NCBI RefSeq assembly: GCF_027887165.1
Contig: NC_077231.1
Location: 125,498,487 to 125,562,486, forward strand
Source of the DNA: Monodelphis domestica
Lineage: Eukaryota > Chordata > Mammalia > Didelphimorphia > Didelphidae
DNA: 64,000 bases
Direction of reading: 5' to 3'
In this document: piece by piece, positions 48,601 to 60,206 of the stretch
How the letters are laid out: each line of letters begins with the position of its first letter
Numbering within the stretch: the first letter of the stretch is position 1
Made by a program: the position numbers and the translations under genes
Notes under the pieces: generated by a model
Database searches by the model: none
Seen by the model: only the letters and a program-made list of their open reading frames with translations
Told to the model about the DNA's origin: nothing

Positions 48601-49924
48601 GGGGGTTTTACTATGGCTACAAGAAGGGAGGCTGGTGAGGGTATAGGTAGGCAAAGAAGAGGGAGAACATTGGCTATCTCTTCCTGTTGACTTTGGGCAC
48701 TCAGGGCAGAGGCAGGTGCCCCCTTCCTGTCCCCTCCCTCCCCGGGCAGATCACATTACACTCTCTATCATTATGACCTTGCTGCTCTCAGATACCAGGG
48801 TCAGGGTGGTCAGGCCCCTGACATCAGAGTCCTGAGCGTTATAGTCCAAGTGATGGAGACCCCATACTGGCTGGACCAGGTCTTACCAACACTCAATGAA
48901 TGTCCCTTTGGCCCCTAGAAGGTGATAAAGGAAGAAAAGTGGCACACACAGAATGGAGGAGAAGGCAAAGCACCAGCCCACAGCTTTGTCCCACCATGGG
49001 TACACATAGGTGGTGTTGTACACATGGATTCAGAAAAATATGAGTTAGCAAAAAGATGTTCTTTCCCTTTGGCTTTCTTTTTAAATTCATTTCAATTATG
49101 CATTTGAACATTCCTACAACTGATATTTCATGGACTAATCATAGATAAGGAAACTTTATCAATGTAGGTCAACACCTTCTTTGCAAGTTATAGACTTAAT
49201 TTCCTAGAGTAGAGGTAAACACTAAGGAATAAATTATTTAATCCTACATAGGGGGTTTGTCCTTACCCTTACTTCTATAGGCAGAAATTCATACATCAGT
49301 ATCACCTTGACTTTTGAAATGGGCTATTTTAGTGACATAAAGAAAAGTCAATCAGAGCTGTATGTATCTCTTTAGAGGATGGGGTGCAAAAGGAGATGCT
49401 GAAGTTGTGGACAGGAGAGAAGGAAGTCAAGGCCAATATGAAGGGAATCTCATAGAGCAGCACTGGGTTTCCAAGTTTGTGTGCCCAGAAGACAATTTTA
49501 AGCTGTCTGTGAGCCCTGTGCATTACCAGAGAGAGCAAAGGAAGTGCTTAATTTGGGCAGCTGTACAGAGGGATGCGGCATGCAAAAAATGTCCTCAGGT
49601 GCTGGGAAGAGGAGAAATGGAGCAGCTCCGCTGTGCTGGGCTGGCATGCGTGCCAAGACTTCGCCAATGCTGTCATAGAGTGTGGAAAAGCTCAGATTTT
49701 CATCTCCTGGATTCACCTTCATTGTAATAGAGTTGACTTTCTTGTGAGTCATTTGTGTTTGTTTGAAGTTAAAACTGGGGAGAGTAGCTATTTCCCTAGG
49801 GAGTTGGGTTGGTGATCTCTACAAGGTTACCAAAAACCCTTGTGTACTTTTGTACCAAAAACCCCACTAGGGGGCAGAGGGGAGAAAAGGGATGGAATGA
49901 TTTTCCTCCAGGCTTGCAATGCAG
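48601..49924. other. Unassigned, GC-richer region next to an ERV
   Basis: The region may be further ERV internal sequence (minus), as it adjoins one, but I recognise no gag, pol or env motif. The 121-codon frame at 49362-49727 (plus) has no known domain. Confidence 0.3.
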
Positions 49925-50840
49925 TGAGATTTTTTCCCCTCCCCTTTAAAACAACTTATTTTGATTATTCATTAAAATTTTTTTTGAGTTCTAAATTCTT
50001 TCCCTCTCCCACCCATTGAGAAGGCAAGCAATATGACATGCTTACACATGTGAAGACACACAGTACATATTTTTATATTATCCATGTTGCCAAAAAAGAG
50101 CAAGAAACATAAAGTAAAAAAAGGATGCTTCAATCTGTACTGAATTCCTCAGATCTCTGGAGGTGGGTAATTTTTCATCATGGGTGCTTTGTAATTGTCT
50201 TGGGTTATTGTACAGATTGTAGTAGCCAAGCCCCTTACAGTTGATCATTGTAACAATATTGCTGATACTGTGTACAATATTTTTATAGTTCTGCTTACTT
50301 ACCTTTGTATCAGCTAATATGTCTTCCCAGATTTTTCTGAAACTCTCCTGCTCATCATTTCTTATAGTACAGTAGTATTCCATTACAATCATATACCAGA
50401 ACTTGTTTAGCCATTCCCCAGTTGATAGGCATCCCCTCAGTTTCTAATTCTTTGTCACCACAAAAAGAACTGCTATCGATATTTTTGTACATATAGGTCC
50501 TTTTCCATTTTCTTTGATCTCTTCGAGATACTACCACCTAGTAGTGGCATTAACAGGTCATACACAGTTTTATAGCTCTTGGGCAGAGTTGCAAATTATT
50601 CTCCAGAATGACTGATCCAGTTCACATTGATTCCACCAGCAGTACGTTTGTGTACTTATTTTTTTCCACATCCCCTCCAGCATTTAGAATTCTCTTTTTC
50701 TGTCATTTTAGCCATTCTGGTAAGTGTGAGTTGCAATCTCAGAGTTGTTTTCATTTGAATGTCTCTAATTAGTAATGCTTTAGAACATTTTTTATGTGAC
50801 TATTGATAGTTTTGATTTCTTCTTCTGAAAACTAATGCAT
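49925..50840 (-). mobile_element. Old L1 ORF2 3' end and UTR (minus)
   Basis: On the minus strand this shows 'aattctggagaataatttgcaa', 'gtagcaaagaattagaaac' like sequence and 'gtatatgattgtaatggaatac' in L1 order. The translation YDCNGILLYYKK is at about 50360. It resembles the old copy at 44905-45965. Confidence 0.65.
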
Positions 50841-50949
50841 ATTAGTTTTAGAATATTAACAGAGAGAGGAAAGCCATGACTACAAGAGAAGCACCCATAT
50901 GTTAAGGACAGTCACCAGGTTTAGGGAAGGGAAGGAAGGAAGTAGAAGC

Positions 50950-51050
50950 AACTGCTGCAATCAGTTAATCAACCAATTATTTAACAAGCATGTATTCAGA
51001 GCCCACTGTTTGCTAGGTACTAGGACTGCAAAGACTAAATTAAAAGAGAA
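50950..51050 (+). repeat. Ancient repeat tail
   Basis: 'ttaacaagcatgtattcagagcccactgtttgctaggtactagg' is of the 'agcacctactatgtgccaggcac' type. Confidence 0.45.
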
Positions 51051-51346
51051 GTGGGAGTCAGAAAGAATGAATTCTTCTGGATATGCTAATTTTTAGATAC
51101 CTAGGGAATGTCTAATTAAAAATTGTGACATAATTTTGTCTCAAGAGAGACTAGTGCTACATATATAGACATAAGTCTGTTAGCTTATGAGGTTAGCAAG
51201 TGAAAGATTACAGAGGAAAAAAAGAGGACAAGAGCTTTCAGGTACTCAGAGGAAGGGGACATGATATGGATGATGATTTAGCTAAGTTAACAGGGAAGCA
51301 GTCAAACAAGTAGGAAAAGGATCAAGAGAGGGTAAGGCTATCAAAA

Positions 51347-51593
51347 TGGGTAGTTAGGCACCTTAGTGTTGCAGAAAGCCAGGCCTGAAGTCAGAGAGAC
51401 TTCCTGAGTTCAAATCTGCCTCCAGATACTTATTAGATATGCAACCTGGGCAAATCACTTAACCACTGTTTGCCTCAGTTGCCCCATCTATGAAATGAGA
51501 AGGAAGTGGCAAAGCACTCCAGTATCTTTGCTAAGAAAACCCCAAATGGGATCAGGAAGAGTCAGGCACATCTGAAACAACTCAACAACACAG
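51347..51593 (+). mobile_element. tRNA-derived SINE, MAR1-like
   Basis: Complete order: head 'gcagaaagccaggcctgaagtcag', 'gagttcaaatctgcc', 'gcctcagttgccccatctatgaaatgag', 'ggcaaagcactccagtatctttgc' and the end 'gaagagtcaggcacatctgaaacaac'. Confidence 0.85.
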
Positions 51594-51599
51594 TGTTAT

Positions 51600-51885
51600 G
51601 AATCCTCAGAGAGGAGAGAATACCCTCAAAGTGAACAAAAGTTTCATATTCTGCAGAGTGGTCAAGAAGGACAACTGAGAAAAGGCCACTAAGTTGTTAA
51701 TTAAGAGATCCATGAATAACTTTTGAGAATGATGAGAACAGAAATTAGATTATAGAAGTTTCCAAAGAGAATGAGGGGAAAAGAAATGAAGATGTCAAGT
51801 ATAAATGTGTTTTTCAAGGAGTTTAGCTGAGAAGGGAAGGGAAGTAGAGGATACATCATAGGCAGCTAAAATGTTTTTATATGCA
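51600..51885 (+). repeat. Ancient interspersed repeat, unassigned family
   Basis: 'gaaaaggccactaagttgttaattaagagatcc', 'tttttcaaggagtttagctgagaagggaaggg' and similar; relatives at 7700-8215 and 30135-30590. Confidence 0.5.
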
Positions 51886-51911
51886 CTATTGTTTAGTCAG
51901 GCAGTCAATAT

Positions 51912-52143
51912 CTAATATCTATTTATTTATTTTTTAAAACCCTTACCTTCCATTTTAGAATCCATACTATGTATTGGTTCCAAGGCAGAAGAGCAGTAAA
52001 GGCTAAGCTTACTTAGCCGGTAAGCAATGGGAGTTAAGTGACTTGCTCAGGACACAGCTAGGAAGTATCTGAGGTCAGATCTGAACTCAGGACCTCCCAT
52101 CTCTGGGCCTTCCTCTCAATCTACTAAGCCACTGAGGTGCCCC
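51912..52143 (-). mobile_element. Marsupial tRNA-derived SINE (minus)
   Basis: Full-length copy with a small internal insertion ('cttacttagccggtaag'). The 10-bp repeat cagtcaatat lies at 51902-51911 and 52144-52153. Confidence 0.9.
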
Positions 52144-52890
52144 CAGTCAATATTTATTAAGGATCTATTATGTGGCAGACTCTGAATTGCTAGAGGCAAA
52201 GAAAATAAAAAGACACTTCCTGCCTTTAAGAAGCTCACCACTGAATGGAGACAACATGCAAATAGCTATGTAAAAACAAGCTATATACAGAATAAATAGG
52301 ACATAATCAAAAGAAAAAAGGCGTTGGATTGGGGTGACCAGGAAAAACTTGCAGTCAAGGGTGAGATTTTTATTTGGGGTTTGGAAGGAAGTCAGGGAAA
52401 TCATCGTATTAGGAGATGAGAAGGAAGAATATTCCAAGTATGGGAAACAAAAAGTGAAAATGCTAGGAGTTGGGAGATAGACTATTTAAGGAATAACAAG
52501 GAGGCCAGTGTTTGGAGTGTACCTGAGGATAGAGGGAGGTAAAGTTTAAAAAAAACTGGCAAAGTTGAGGGGAAAGGATTGTAAATGGCTTTAAATGCTA
52601 AGTAGAGGATTAAAAAACAAAACAAAACAAACCAAAAAAACCTTCCCTTCCTAGAATCAATACTGTGTATTGGTTCCAAGGCAGAAGAATGGTAAGGCTA
52701 GGCAATGGGGGTTTAGTGACTTGCCCAGGGTCACACAGCTAGGAATTGTCTGAGGCCAGATTTGAACCTAGAACCTCTTGTCTCTAGGCCTGGCTCTCTA
52801 TCTACTGTACCACCTAGCTGCCCCCAGGAGGATTTCGTATTTGATCCTCGAGTTGATAGAGAGCCACTGGAGTTTATTGAGTATAGTTTT
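52144..52890 (+). repeat. Ancient repeat, split by a SINE
   Basis: The region begins 'tatttattaaggatctattatgtggcagactctg' and includes 'gaaaggattgtaaatggctttaaatgc'. After the SINE it continues 'gtatttgatcctcgagttgatagagagccactggagtttattgag'. This is a well-known mammal-wide sequence whose family I cannot name safely. The SINE occupies 52612-52827. Confidence 0.55.
52612..52827 (-). mobile_element. Marsupial tRNA-derived SINE (minus)
   Basis: 'ccttcccttcctagaatcaatactgtgtattgg' to 'ctactgtaccacctagctgccccc'. The 7-bp repeat gaggatt lies at 52605-52611 and 52828-52834. Confidence 0.88.
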
Positions 52891-53129
52891 CTTATCTGTA
52901 AAGTAGCTTTCTAGTCAGATAATTATTAACAAACTAATCTAATAATTATAATAATAACAATGATATGATAGTCTAATAATAATAATCTAATAATTATTAC
53001 TATAATAATAAGTTCAGTTAACTTTTAACATATGGATTTGGATATTGTGTGTATATATACATAAATGTGCATTATGTATACTGTATAATTTTCATAAAAT
53101 CCAAGACTTAAAATTTTTTGAGAAAAATT

Positions 53130-53517
53130 TAAGAAAAAGAATATCTCTAAATCCTTGAATCAAGAAAGTGAACTGTTTGAAGAAAGTGCCATAAAGAAAC
53201 CTACACTGCATCAGAAGATCCAGAATGAGCTTTGGGATATAATTAATTGAACTGAAGGGAGTTGAACACATTTATTCTGAATATAAACTCTTATGCCAAA
53301 GGAGACCATCCCTGAATTGGCTTTTTGTCAATGTGCCCAGCAAACATTGGTTTTGCTCTCTCTCTTTTATTTTCCTCTTATCTCCAACTATTATAATTTC
53401 CTCTTAGAAAGTACAATATGGTATGCACCTTTAACTGGAAGATCTTTAGAGGTATAAGCTGGTTATGTTAAATGATTCATTGGGGAGACTAGTCTCCCAA
53501 AGAATCTCAGGGGAGAT
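53130..53517 (+). mobile_element. ERV internal 3' end with polypurine tract
   Basis: The block 'aagatccagaatgagctttggg', 'cttatgccaaaggagacca' and 'ggctttttgtcaatgtgcccagcaaacattggttttg' is shared with the internal 3' ends of the proviruses (59637-59780; reversed at about 21130-21330). It ends in caggggagat directly before the LTR. No open env frame. The 5' part is missing. Confidence 0.75.
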
Positions 53518-54310
53518 TGTGAAGAGTGAATCAAACTCTCTGTCTAACAATCAGCGACTTATAAGTTAATCAATCCCAAACTTAAGTACCCTTACTTAGT
53601 ACCTTACCAGTCACTAAGTATGAGTGTTCACAAGTCCACTTGCTAGAGTGGGTGATATATCCAGAGGCCACTGCCCCCTTAACTCCCCCCACCCCAACCC
53701 TCGGGCAGTGCTAGGCAAATTGAAAGATTGCAATTGATTCCCCTAAAGTTGGGAAGGGACAGAAAGTGCCATGGAAAAAGGACGATAAAAAGTTCTGAAC
53801 TTCTTGTCAAAGAGACTTCTCCTTTTTTCTTCTTTGGGGACTTCTTTGGAGGATGACTCCTTTGGGCTTTTGGACTTCGACTTTGACTTGGAGCTTTAGG
53901 CCTTTCGACTGGAGTTTTTGGCTTCTGGAATTTGGCTTTTGGCTTTGGACCTTCTTGGAGTTGGGCACTCTCTTGTTGGGCTCACTGCTGCCTTGGTGAG
54001 CTTAGCTCATGAGGGTTTTTCTGCATTGGGACCTTGCCTGGATCCTGCCTGGCTTGCTGGTGAGTGATCAGGATTCCCACATGGAGATTGGAACTCTGTC
54101 AGAGAGTGAGCTTCATTACACTGGATCAGCATTTAGAGTAGGCTAGGCAGTCTCCTTACCTCTTTCCCTTCCACAATTCTCTCTTTTTATGAATATTCCA
54201 ATTAAACAAAATAGCTAAAAGCTGGTGATAGTTTTCCTGACTTAAGGGATAATAACCAGCAACCACTTTTTTATAACTTATTTAGTCAAAATCCCAATTT
54301 AACCATTACA
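53518..54310 (+). mobile_element. 3' LTR of an ERV (793 bp)
   Basis: It starts TGTGAAGAGTG directly after the polypurine tract and ends AACCATTACA. A stretch at 53810-53970 is built of imperfect cttttgga/cttctttgg units. Its start resembles family B. No 5' LTR of the same element is visible in the window. Confidence 0.7.
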
Positions 54311-55685
54311 ATACATTTATTATCTCTTTTTAAAATTATTTTTAAATTAAATTAAATTTTTATTATTACTCTTTTTATGACATCTTTAAATATAATATAC
54401 TTTGTCTGTTGAAGCTATAAATTTTTATTTCTGCTTGTCTTATAGCATGTCTGCATTGCCTGCTTTTTTACTTTAAATCACTTGATGCATAGTGAATTTT
54501 GTTGTCATTGCTTATTTTAATTTTTTATTTGTCTTTATTTTTTAGGTTTGGTTTTATATGCAGAATATTTATTGATGTTTTTTTTCCAAATCCATTCTCT
54601 CATTCTCTTTTGTTTATTGGATTGTTTAATCCATTTGTTTTACCTCCTCTGGTTTCTCACCCCAGTTTAAGTTCGTGCACTCATGGTTGTGTTGCCCACA
54701 GAATTACTGCCCTCTCTGGTTCTAGGTGTGACCCTATGGGTCAGAGTTCTTAGTACTATAGTTCAGACCAGTATACTTTCCATTAAGAATATGCTAGTAG
54801 ACTCTTATTTAGCTCTTAGGAAAGGTGGCATAGCAAAAACAGTCCTTAAAAACTATACTTCCAACTCTCCTCTCCCCCAAACTGGAGTGAAATTTACCAC
54901 AAATACACATAGTGTCCTTGGGAAGAGTGGGCTCAAAGTACTACTATGGCAGTGAGACACATGACTACGATACATGGGTGGCAAAGGCAACTTACAACTC
55001 CTAGTACTTCAAAGCCTGGGAACCCTTTCTTCCTAGAGTCTTCACAGAAGCTGTGAGAACCCGAGGTGTACGGTCTTTACTAGAGAGGTTGATCCATTAG
55101 CTCTCAGGTTTTGATTGTCTCCACAACTTAACTCTTGATTGCTAGGACTAGCTCTTTGCAACTGTTTCCTCCTTTAGGTGATGGTGTTTCTGCAGTCATC
55201 TTCTGTATTCAGAATGTTGTGTTTATTTTTTTTTTGCTTCCTCCCAGTTGCAATGTCTGCTAGTGGTTGAGCAGTAGACTTCACTACTTTGAAACTCAGC
55301 TTCAAATCCACATCCCTGATGAAGCCAGAGGTAGGAATAACTCTCTCTCTCCACCTCCCTTGTAGAAGTCTCCACCACAGGTAGCTCTGGGTTTGCAATG
55401 TTTCCCACTCACAAATTCCTGCAGTTCTTTCCTTTTTGATTCAATTAGAGAAGTATTTCCACCTCATAATGGGATCATAGAGTTAAACCTGGGAGCACAT
55501 TAAAAACTCATCACTTATGAATATATTCTTTGTGTTAGTGTTAATTGCAGATGATCCTAGGAAATCCAGATGTTGTTAGAACAATGGGCTTAGTTAGCAT
55601 GGGTTGAATAATGAACACAATGATCTCTCCCCAACAGTATGTACTCAGTTGGCCAGATGACTCAAAATCTGTATAGGATGAACTT
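54311..55685. other. Unassigned region
   Basis: AT-rich to 54500, then mixed. No gene or repeat boundary recognised; an old L1 5' UTR on the minus strand at 54650-55420 is possible but unproven. Confidence 0.35.
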
Positions 55686-55875
55686 ATATAAGAATACTGT
55701 AATATAGTGGAAAGAGACTTGACTTGGAGTCTGAAGACTGTATTGGCATTGACAGGTCTCCATTTCTTTATTTGTAAAATGGAGACAATACTTATCCTAC
55801 TCATATTAAAGGACCACTGTGAGGGTGGATTAAGATAAAGAATGTGCTTTGAGCTTTACATGCCATGAAATATTG
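55686..55875 (+). repeat. MIR SINE
   Basis: 'atagtggaaagagacttgacttggagtctgaagac', 'ctttatttgtaaaatggagacaatac' and 'ccactgtgagggtggattaagataa' are in MIR order. Confidence 0.65.
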
Positions 55876-56637
55876 TTTTGAGGAGATGACCTTTAGGAAG
55901 AATGGAAGAGGACTGAGTTGGATGGAAGATGGATTTTAGTATCTATAGAGTTTCAGCTATGGGATTTCCTGGATTTTTTCCCAGCAGTTGGACAAGCTGA
56001 ACTTAGGCTGTGTAAATTGTTCTGTTGTTTATCCATCCAATTAGGCACAAGAAAGATTTATAAGAAATGATTACTTAACAAAAATGTTAATTTTTCAAGA
56101 AAGCAATGACCTTAGTGAATTGAGCAAGGGAGAAACGGAATTATTTGAGGTGTAGACTTTGAAATATTCTACGTAAAGTGATCCCTATTAACATCCTCAC
56201 CAGGACTCCTAGAAAAATGATAGGAGTGTATGTCGAAAATATGCAAAGAAAACAATAGCCCTGACTTGCCATCAGGAACTATAGTGCTCCAGGATGCTGG
56301 TTCATTCTGTGAACATGTCCAAAACGGAACTCATTATTCTTTCCCCCAAATTCACCTCTTTTCTGAACTTCACTATTTCTGTCAAAGCCATCATCATGCC
56401 TCCCTTTACTCCTCTCCAGTTTAAAAATGTTTAAGTCTTTCTTGACTCCTCTTTCATTCTTCTTCATACCATAGAGTTAATCAGTGGTCAAGTTTTATCC
56501 ATTCTACTTTTGTTACATCTCTGAAATTATCCCTGTGTCTCCAATAATATGGCTCCCACCTTGGTTCAAGCCCTTATTACCTCCATCTTGGATCAGTATA
56601 ATAACTTCCTACTTGATTTCTCTGCCTCAGGTCTTTT

Positions 56638-56969
56638 TGTAAAAATGGAGATTTGAACCCCAGACTTCAATCCCCAGAAGTCCTTGGTATTTCCCAGAAT
56701 TCCCTATAATCTCACCTGAGTCTCCACCTGGGCGAGATCACAATTGGTATTTAACTGACAGTAACGCCTACCTCTCTCTCTTCTATGATCTGTACTTCCA
56801 TTGCAATGATGTAGTAAGTAAGCTAAGTGTGGATATTCCAAATTGGCTAATCAGCCATGGCACATGGTTTTCTTACTTTGTATTTTCTTTATTTCTTGAT
56901 TTCTAATAATCCTTAATAAACCTCAAAATATAATATTTTTATTACTAGAGACTAATTTAAAAATTTACA
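56638..56969 (+). repeat. 5' LTR of provirus copy 2
   Basis: 332 bp, perfect ends TGTAAA...TTTACA. AATAAA at 56915-56920 serves as poly(A) signal. No canonical TATA box is evident; 'tggtatttaac' lies at about 56746. Confidence 0.92.
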
Positions 56970-56973
56970 GTTT

Positions 56974-56991
56974 TGGCAACCACAATACTCA
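56974..56991 (+). promoter_or_regulatory. Primer-binding-site-like sequence, provirus copy 2
   Basis: tggcaaccacaatactca starts four bases after the 5' LTR, the same spacing as in copy 1. The first nine bases (tggcaacca) are identical in both copies. The tRNA is uncertain; tRNA-Arg is the best guess. Confidence 0.5.
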
Positions 56992-57334
56992 GATGAGAAC
57001 ATCTCAATTTTTTTTTTTTAAAGATAGCCTAGATCCTGCCAAGGCTTTTTAGGAAAGCTGATTCTGATTCAACTCGCTCCTGCTGCCTGTTCATGCCTCC
57101 ATTCATCCGCTCCAGACCTGCTTGACCCAGATTGCTCTCCTAGTCCTGACCTGCCCCAGCCTAGCCCCAGGACCCAGGCTGCTGGTAGCTACTCCTGTGT
57201 CTTCAGGAATCACAAACCAACTGGTAAAAACTGGGGTGTTCTTAGTCTCCACGTGGCAGGGGACCATGGGAGGAGAGAACAAGGAGAAGGAAGAGACTTT
57301 TCCAAACAGGAAGTATGGCATATTCTATGAGAGA

Positions 57335-57547
57335 ATGCCTATTTCAAAGGATATTTTTTTGAGTGCACTGTTCCTTTTATTTATCTCACCTGAGATTCAG
57401 AAGAGAAATTCATCTCCCTGCAACTCTTTGCCTGTTGGACCTGCCCAATTTGAGATTCCAAAAACCCATGTTCTCTGCTATGGGAGATCCCACATTACTT
57501 TCTATTACAGCACTAACAAAAGGAATCTAAATGGATTTAAAAAATGA
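57335..57547 (+). CDS. Short signal-peptide-like reading frame in provirus copy 2
   Basis: From the ATG at 57335 the frame has MPISKDIFLSALFLLFISPE, then a polar Asn/Ser/Cys part (KRNSSPCNSLPVGPAQFEIP) and a stop at 57547, 70 residues in all. An upstream in-frame ATG at 57122 would extend it to 141 residues, but that N-terminal part is not conserved in copy 1. The hydrophobic core and 'NSxPCNSL...FEIPKTH' are shared with 23541-23677. It could be what is left of an env leader; it could also be conserved only because the RNA is. Confidence 0.3.
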   Translation: MPISKDIFLSALFLLFISPEIQKRNSSPCNSLPVGPAQFEIPKTHVLCYGRSHITFYYSTNKRNLNGFKK

Positions 57548-59875
57548 ACTTTAAAGAAACTGGACGTTATATTTTTAAGGCTTTTCAGACTCCAATGTTT
57601 TATAAAAATCTCTATATTTTATTGCATTTTGCTGATTGTTTTAAGATTTAATTTGTTGGTTTTAAGTTCATATATTAATGTATTCAATACTATTCTGTTA
57701 CACTGAATCATTTTAATGCACTGGGTTTTAACTACTGTTATGTTCTGTTGCTTTCCCCCCATAACTATACTGAACAAGTATTATTGAATAAGCCCACATA
57801 TAAAAAACAGCTTTTTTTCAATTTTGACTTTGTAAATTGTCACATAGAGGATAGATGGACTTCATCAAACTGGTCACAATTATATAACAACCTTTGGAAA
57901 TTTTAATGAACTAAATATCTCAAATTGATTTTAAGGGGTCTTTTAGACATGAATTTTAGATTTTTTCAACAACTCTGATCATTTTGCCTGCCTCTAACAG
58001 GAGGTAAGGTCCATTTTAGTAGTTGAAGTGAAATACAATTATAATCCCCACCTCCCACATTTATAAAAATGTGAATGGATGGGACATCATAGTCTCATAC
58101 CAAAGGAGCTGGGAAGTTAATCCCAGGGCATGGTACCCCTGGCTGTCTCCTAAAAGAGGTGCATCTCTCATTTGTAACTCTTCAGCTTACTTTACTTCCA
58201 CCAGAACAATCTAGATTTCTTGATGATGTTCTAGACCCAAATAAATTTTATTTTTTTTTAATGTATTTGCCAAGGTTGAAAGATTTGCTACATCTGTAAA
58301 AATTGTGACAAAAATTCATCAGTTCATAGGCTTTTAAAAATGCCATACAACAACTTACATGAAATATGATAGTGGGTTTGTTTGCTATTGTAATTAATTA
58401 GGCTATTGAGAATTTTGGGGATATTGATACCTTTTGAATGTGCATTACATGCTATACTACTGTTCTTTATAAAAAAACAACTGTTATTTTGTGAAATTCA
58501 TTTGCTCATACTCACGGTGGATCATGGCCAGGTATGAAGAGGAAATGGATCTCATTTTTGGTGAGAAACCTTGTATTCTACATTTCCTTAGCTGACCCAG
58601 TGTATCAATGATTATAAGCTATATTTTTTATTTTTAAAACTCTTTTATTATTATATTTTCTTGCATGTGCAATATACTATTTTAGCCTTTTATTTTTCTC
58701 TCTTTTTACATTTGAAGCACATGTCACCAGTATAAAAATTTTCTTTAACTTTTTTGATTTTGCAGTAATATAAGTTTAAAATATATTTGCTATAATGTCA
58801 ATGCATACCCAGAAGTTTGAAACTATAGAAGTGATGCCCTTGATTATTTAAAAAAAATTATGGGACTTTGCTTAATGATTCTGTCTGATTCCAGGACAAG
58901 AGAATACAAAAAAAAGCTAAATTGTACAGTGCCAAAGGAGGACAGATTTAACCTGAATAGTGCCAAAAGAGCACACAGGTCAAAAAAAGAAGAAACCAAT
59001 CCAGGTAGGATTGATGCACTTCTAAGCCAATACTAAGGACTTGAACCTAGTGTGAGACTCGAGGTTGTGATGCTTGACATATGTTAAGATGTAGGCCTTC
59101 CTCGTATCCACACTCTTCATGAAAATGCTTACATACAAGTATCTCAAATTCAGTTCCTACCTGGCTCCCTATTCTGTCTTTCATAATGTGGCAAATTTCT
59201 GTTGTCCTGGCTACTGACTGTGTGAATGCATCATTGCTTAAATCATTTTAATTGGGCCCTGATTCAAGGACCTGTTGTAGATTTATTTTTCCTTTACTTA
59301 GAATTTTTGCACATAAGACTTTGATAGTCTATATTTCATCCAGAAATTATCTTTTTTATTTGGATTTTTTTTGCTGTTTTAAAAAATTTCTCTTGCCAAT
59401 TGATTCATAGCCCTCATAACTCAGCCATGCATCCCTAAGTGATCCCTGTGTTTTTCAATCACCCTCTTCAGGGGGGGGGGGGTGTATAAATATTATTATT
59501 TTAAATTGCAAAGTTTAAATTCCTTTTGATAGTAATTTTATGTTAAGAAACATGCTACTTCTCCGAATCCAGAAACTGAACTGTCTGGAGAAGACACCAT
59601 GAAGATGCCTCCACAGACCACAAACTGCATGAGAAGGTCCAGAGTGAACTTTGGGATGTGGTGATTTGGACTGTGTTGGGTTTGAATGCATTTGTTTTGT
59701 ATGTATACTCTTATGCCAAAGGGGACTGCCCCCTAACTGGCTTTTTGTCAATGTGCTTAGCAATCATTGGTTTTGTTCTCTTTTCCTTCTTTATCTACAA
59801 ATTATTGCAATCTTAGATTATGTTTCCATGATCCTTTTGGGGAAACTGGCTTCCCAATATGATCACAGGTGGGTT

Positions 59876-60206
59876 TGTAAAAATGGAGATTTGAACCCCA
59901 GACTTCAATCCCCAGAAGTCCTTGGTATTTCCCAGAATTCCCTATAATCTCACCTGAGTCTCCACCTGGGTGAGATCACAATTGGTATTTAACTGACAGT
60001 AACGCCTACCTCTCTCTCTTCTATGATCTGTACTTCCATTGCAATGATGTAGTAAGTAAGCTAAGTGTGGATATTCCAAATTGGCTAATCAGCCATGGCA
60101 CATGGTTTTCTTACTTTGTATTTTCTTTATTCCTTGATTTCTAATAATACTTAATAAACCTCAAATATAATACTTTTATTACTAGAGACTAATTTTAAAT
60201 TTTACA
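59876..60206 (+). repeat. 3' LTR of provirus copy 2
   Basis: 331 bp, start TGTAAAAATGG, end ATTTTACA. The G-rich acaggtgggtt lies just before it as polypurine tract. Confidence 0.92.

Larger units (their letters stand above)
56638..60206 (+). mobile_element. Two-LTR provirus without gag/pol/env (copy 2)
   Basis: The 3569-bp unit has a 5' LTR at 56638-56969 and a 3' LTR at 59876-60206. They differ at about 7 of 331 positions by eye (around 2%), so this copy is much younger than copy 1. The target duplication is cttt: right copy 60207-60210, left copy within ctttt at 56633-56637, with one extra T. The 2.9-kb internal region carries a primer-site-like sequence, a short leader-like frame and a polypurine stretch. 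It lacks any recognisable gag, pol or env motif on either strand. It aligns end to end with copy 1. Confidence 0.9.

Noticed and set aside
49362-49727. 121-codon open frame in GC-richer DNA
   Set aside because: No recognisable domain, no splice or Kozak support, overlapped by an open frame on the other strand; likely chance or ERV remnant.
48415-53517. One large provirus between the LTRs at 47769-48414 and 53518-54310
   Set aside because: Both are 3' LTRs (polypurine tract adjacent) in opposite orientation, so they cannot be the two ends of one provirus.
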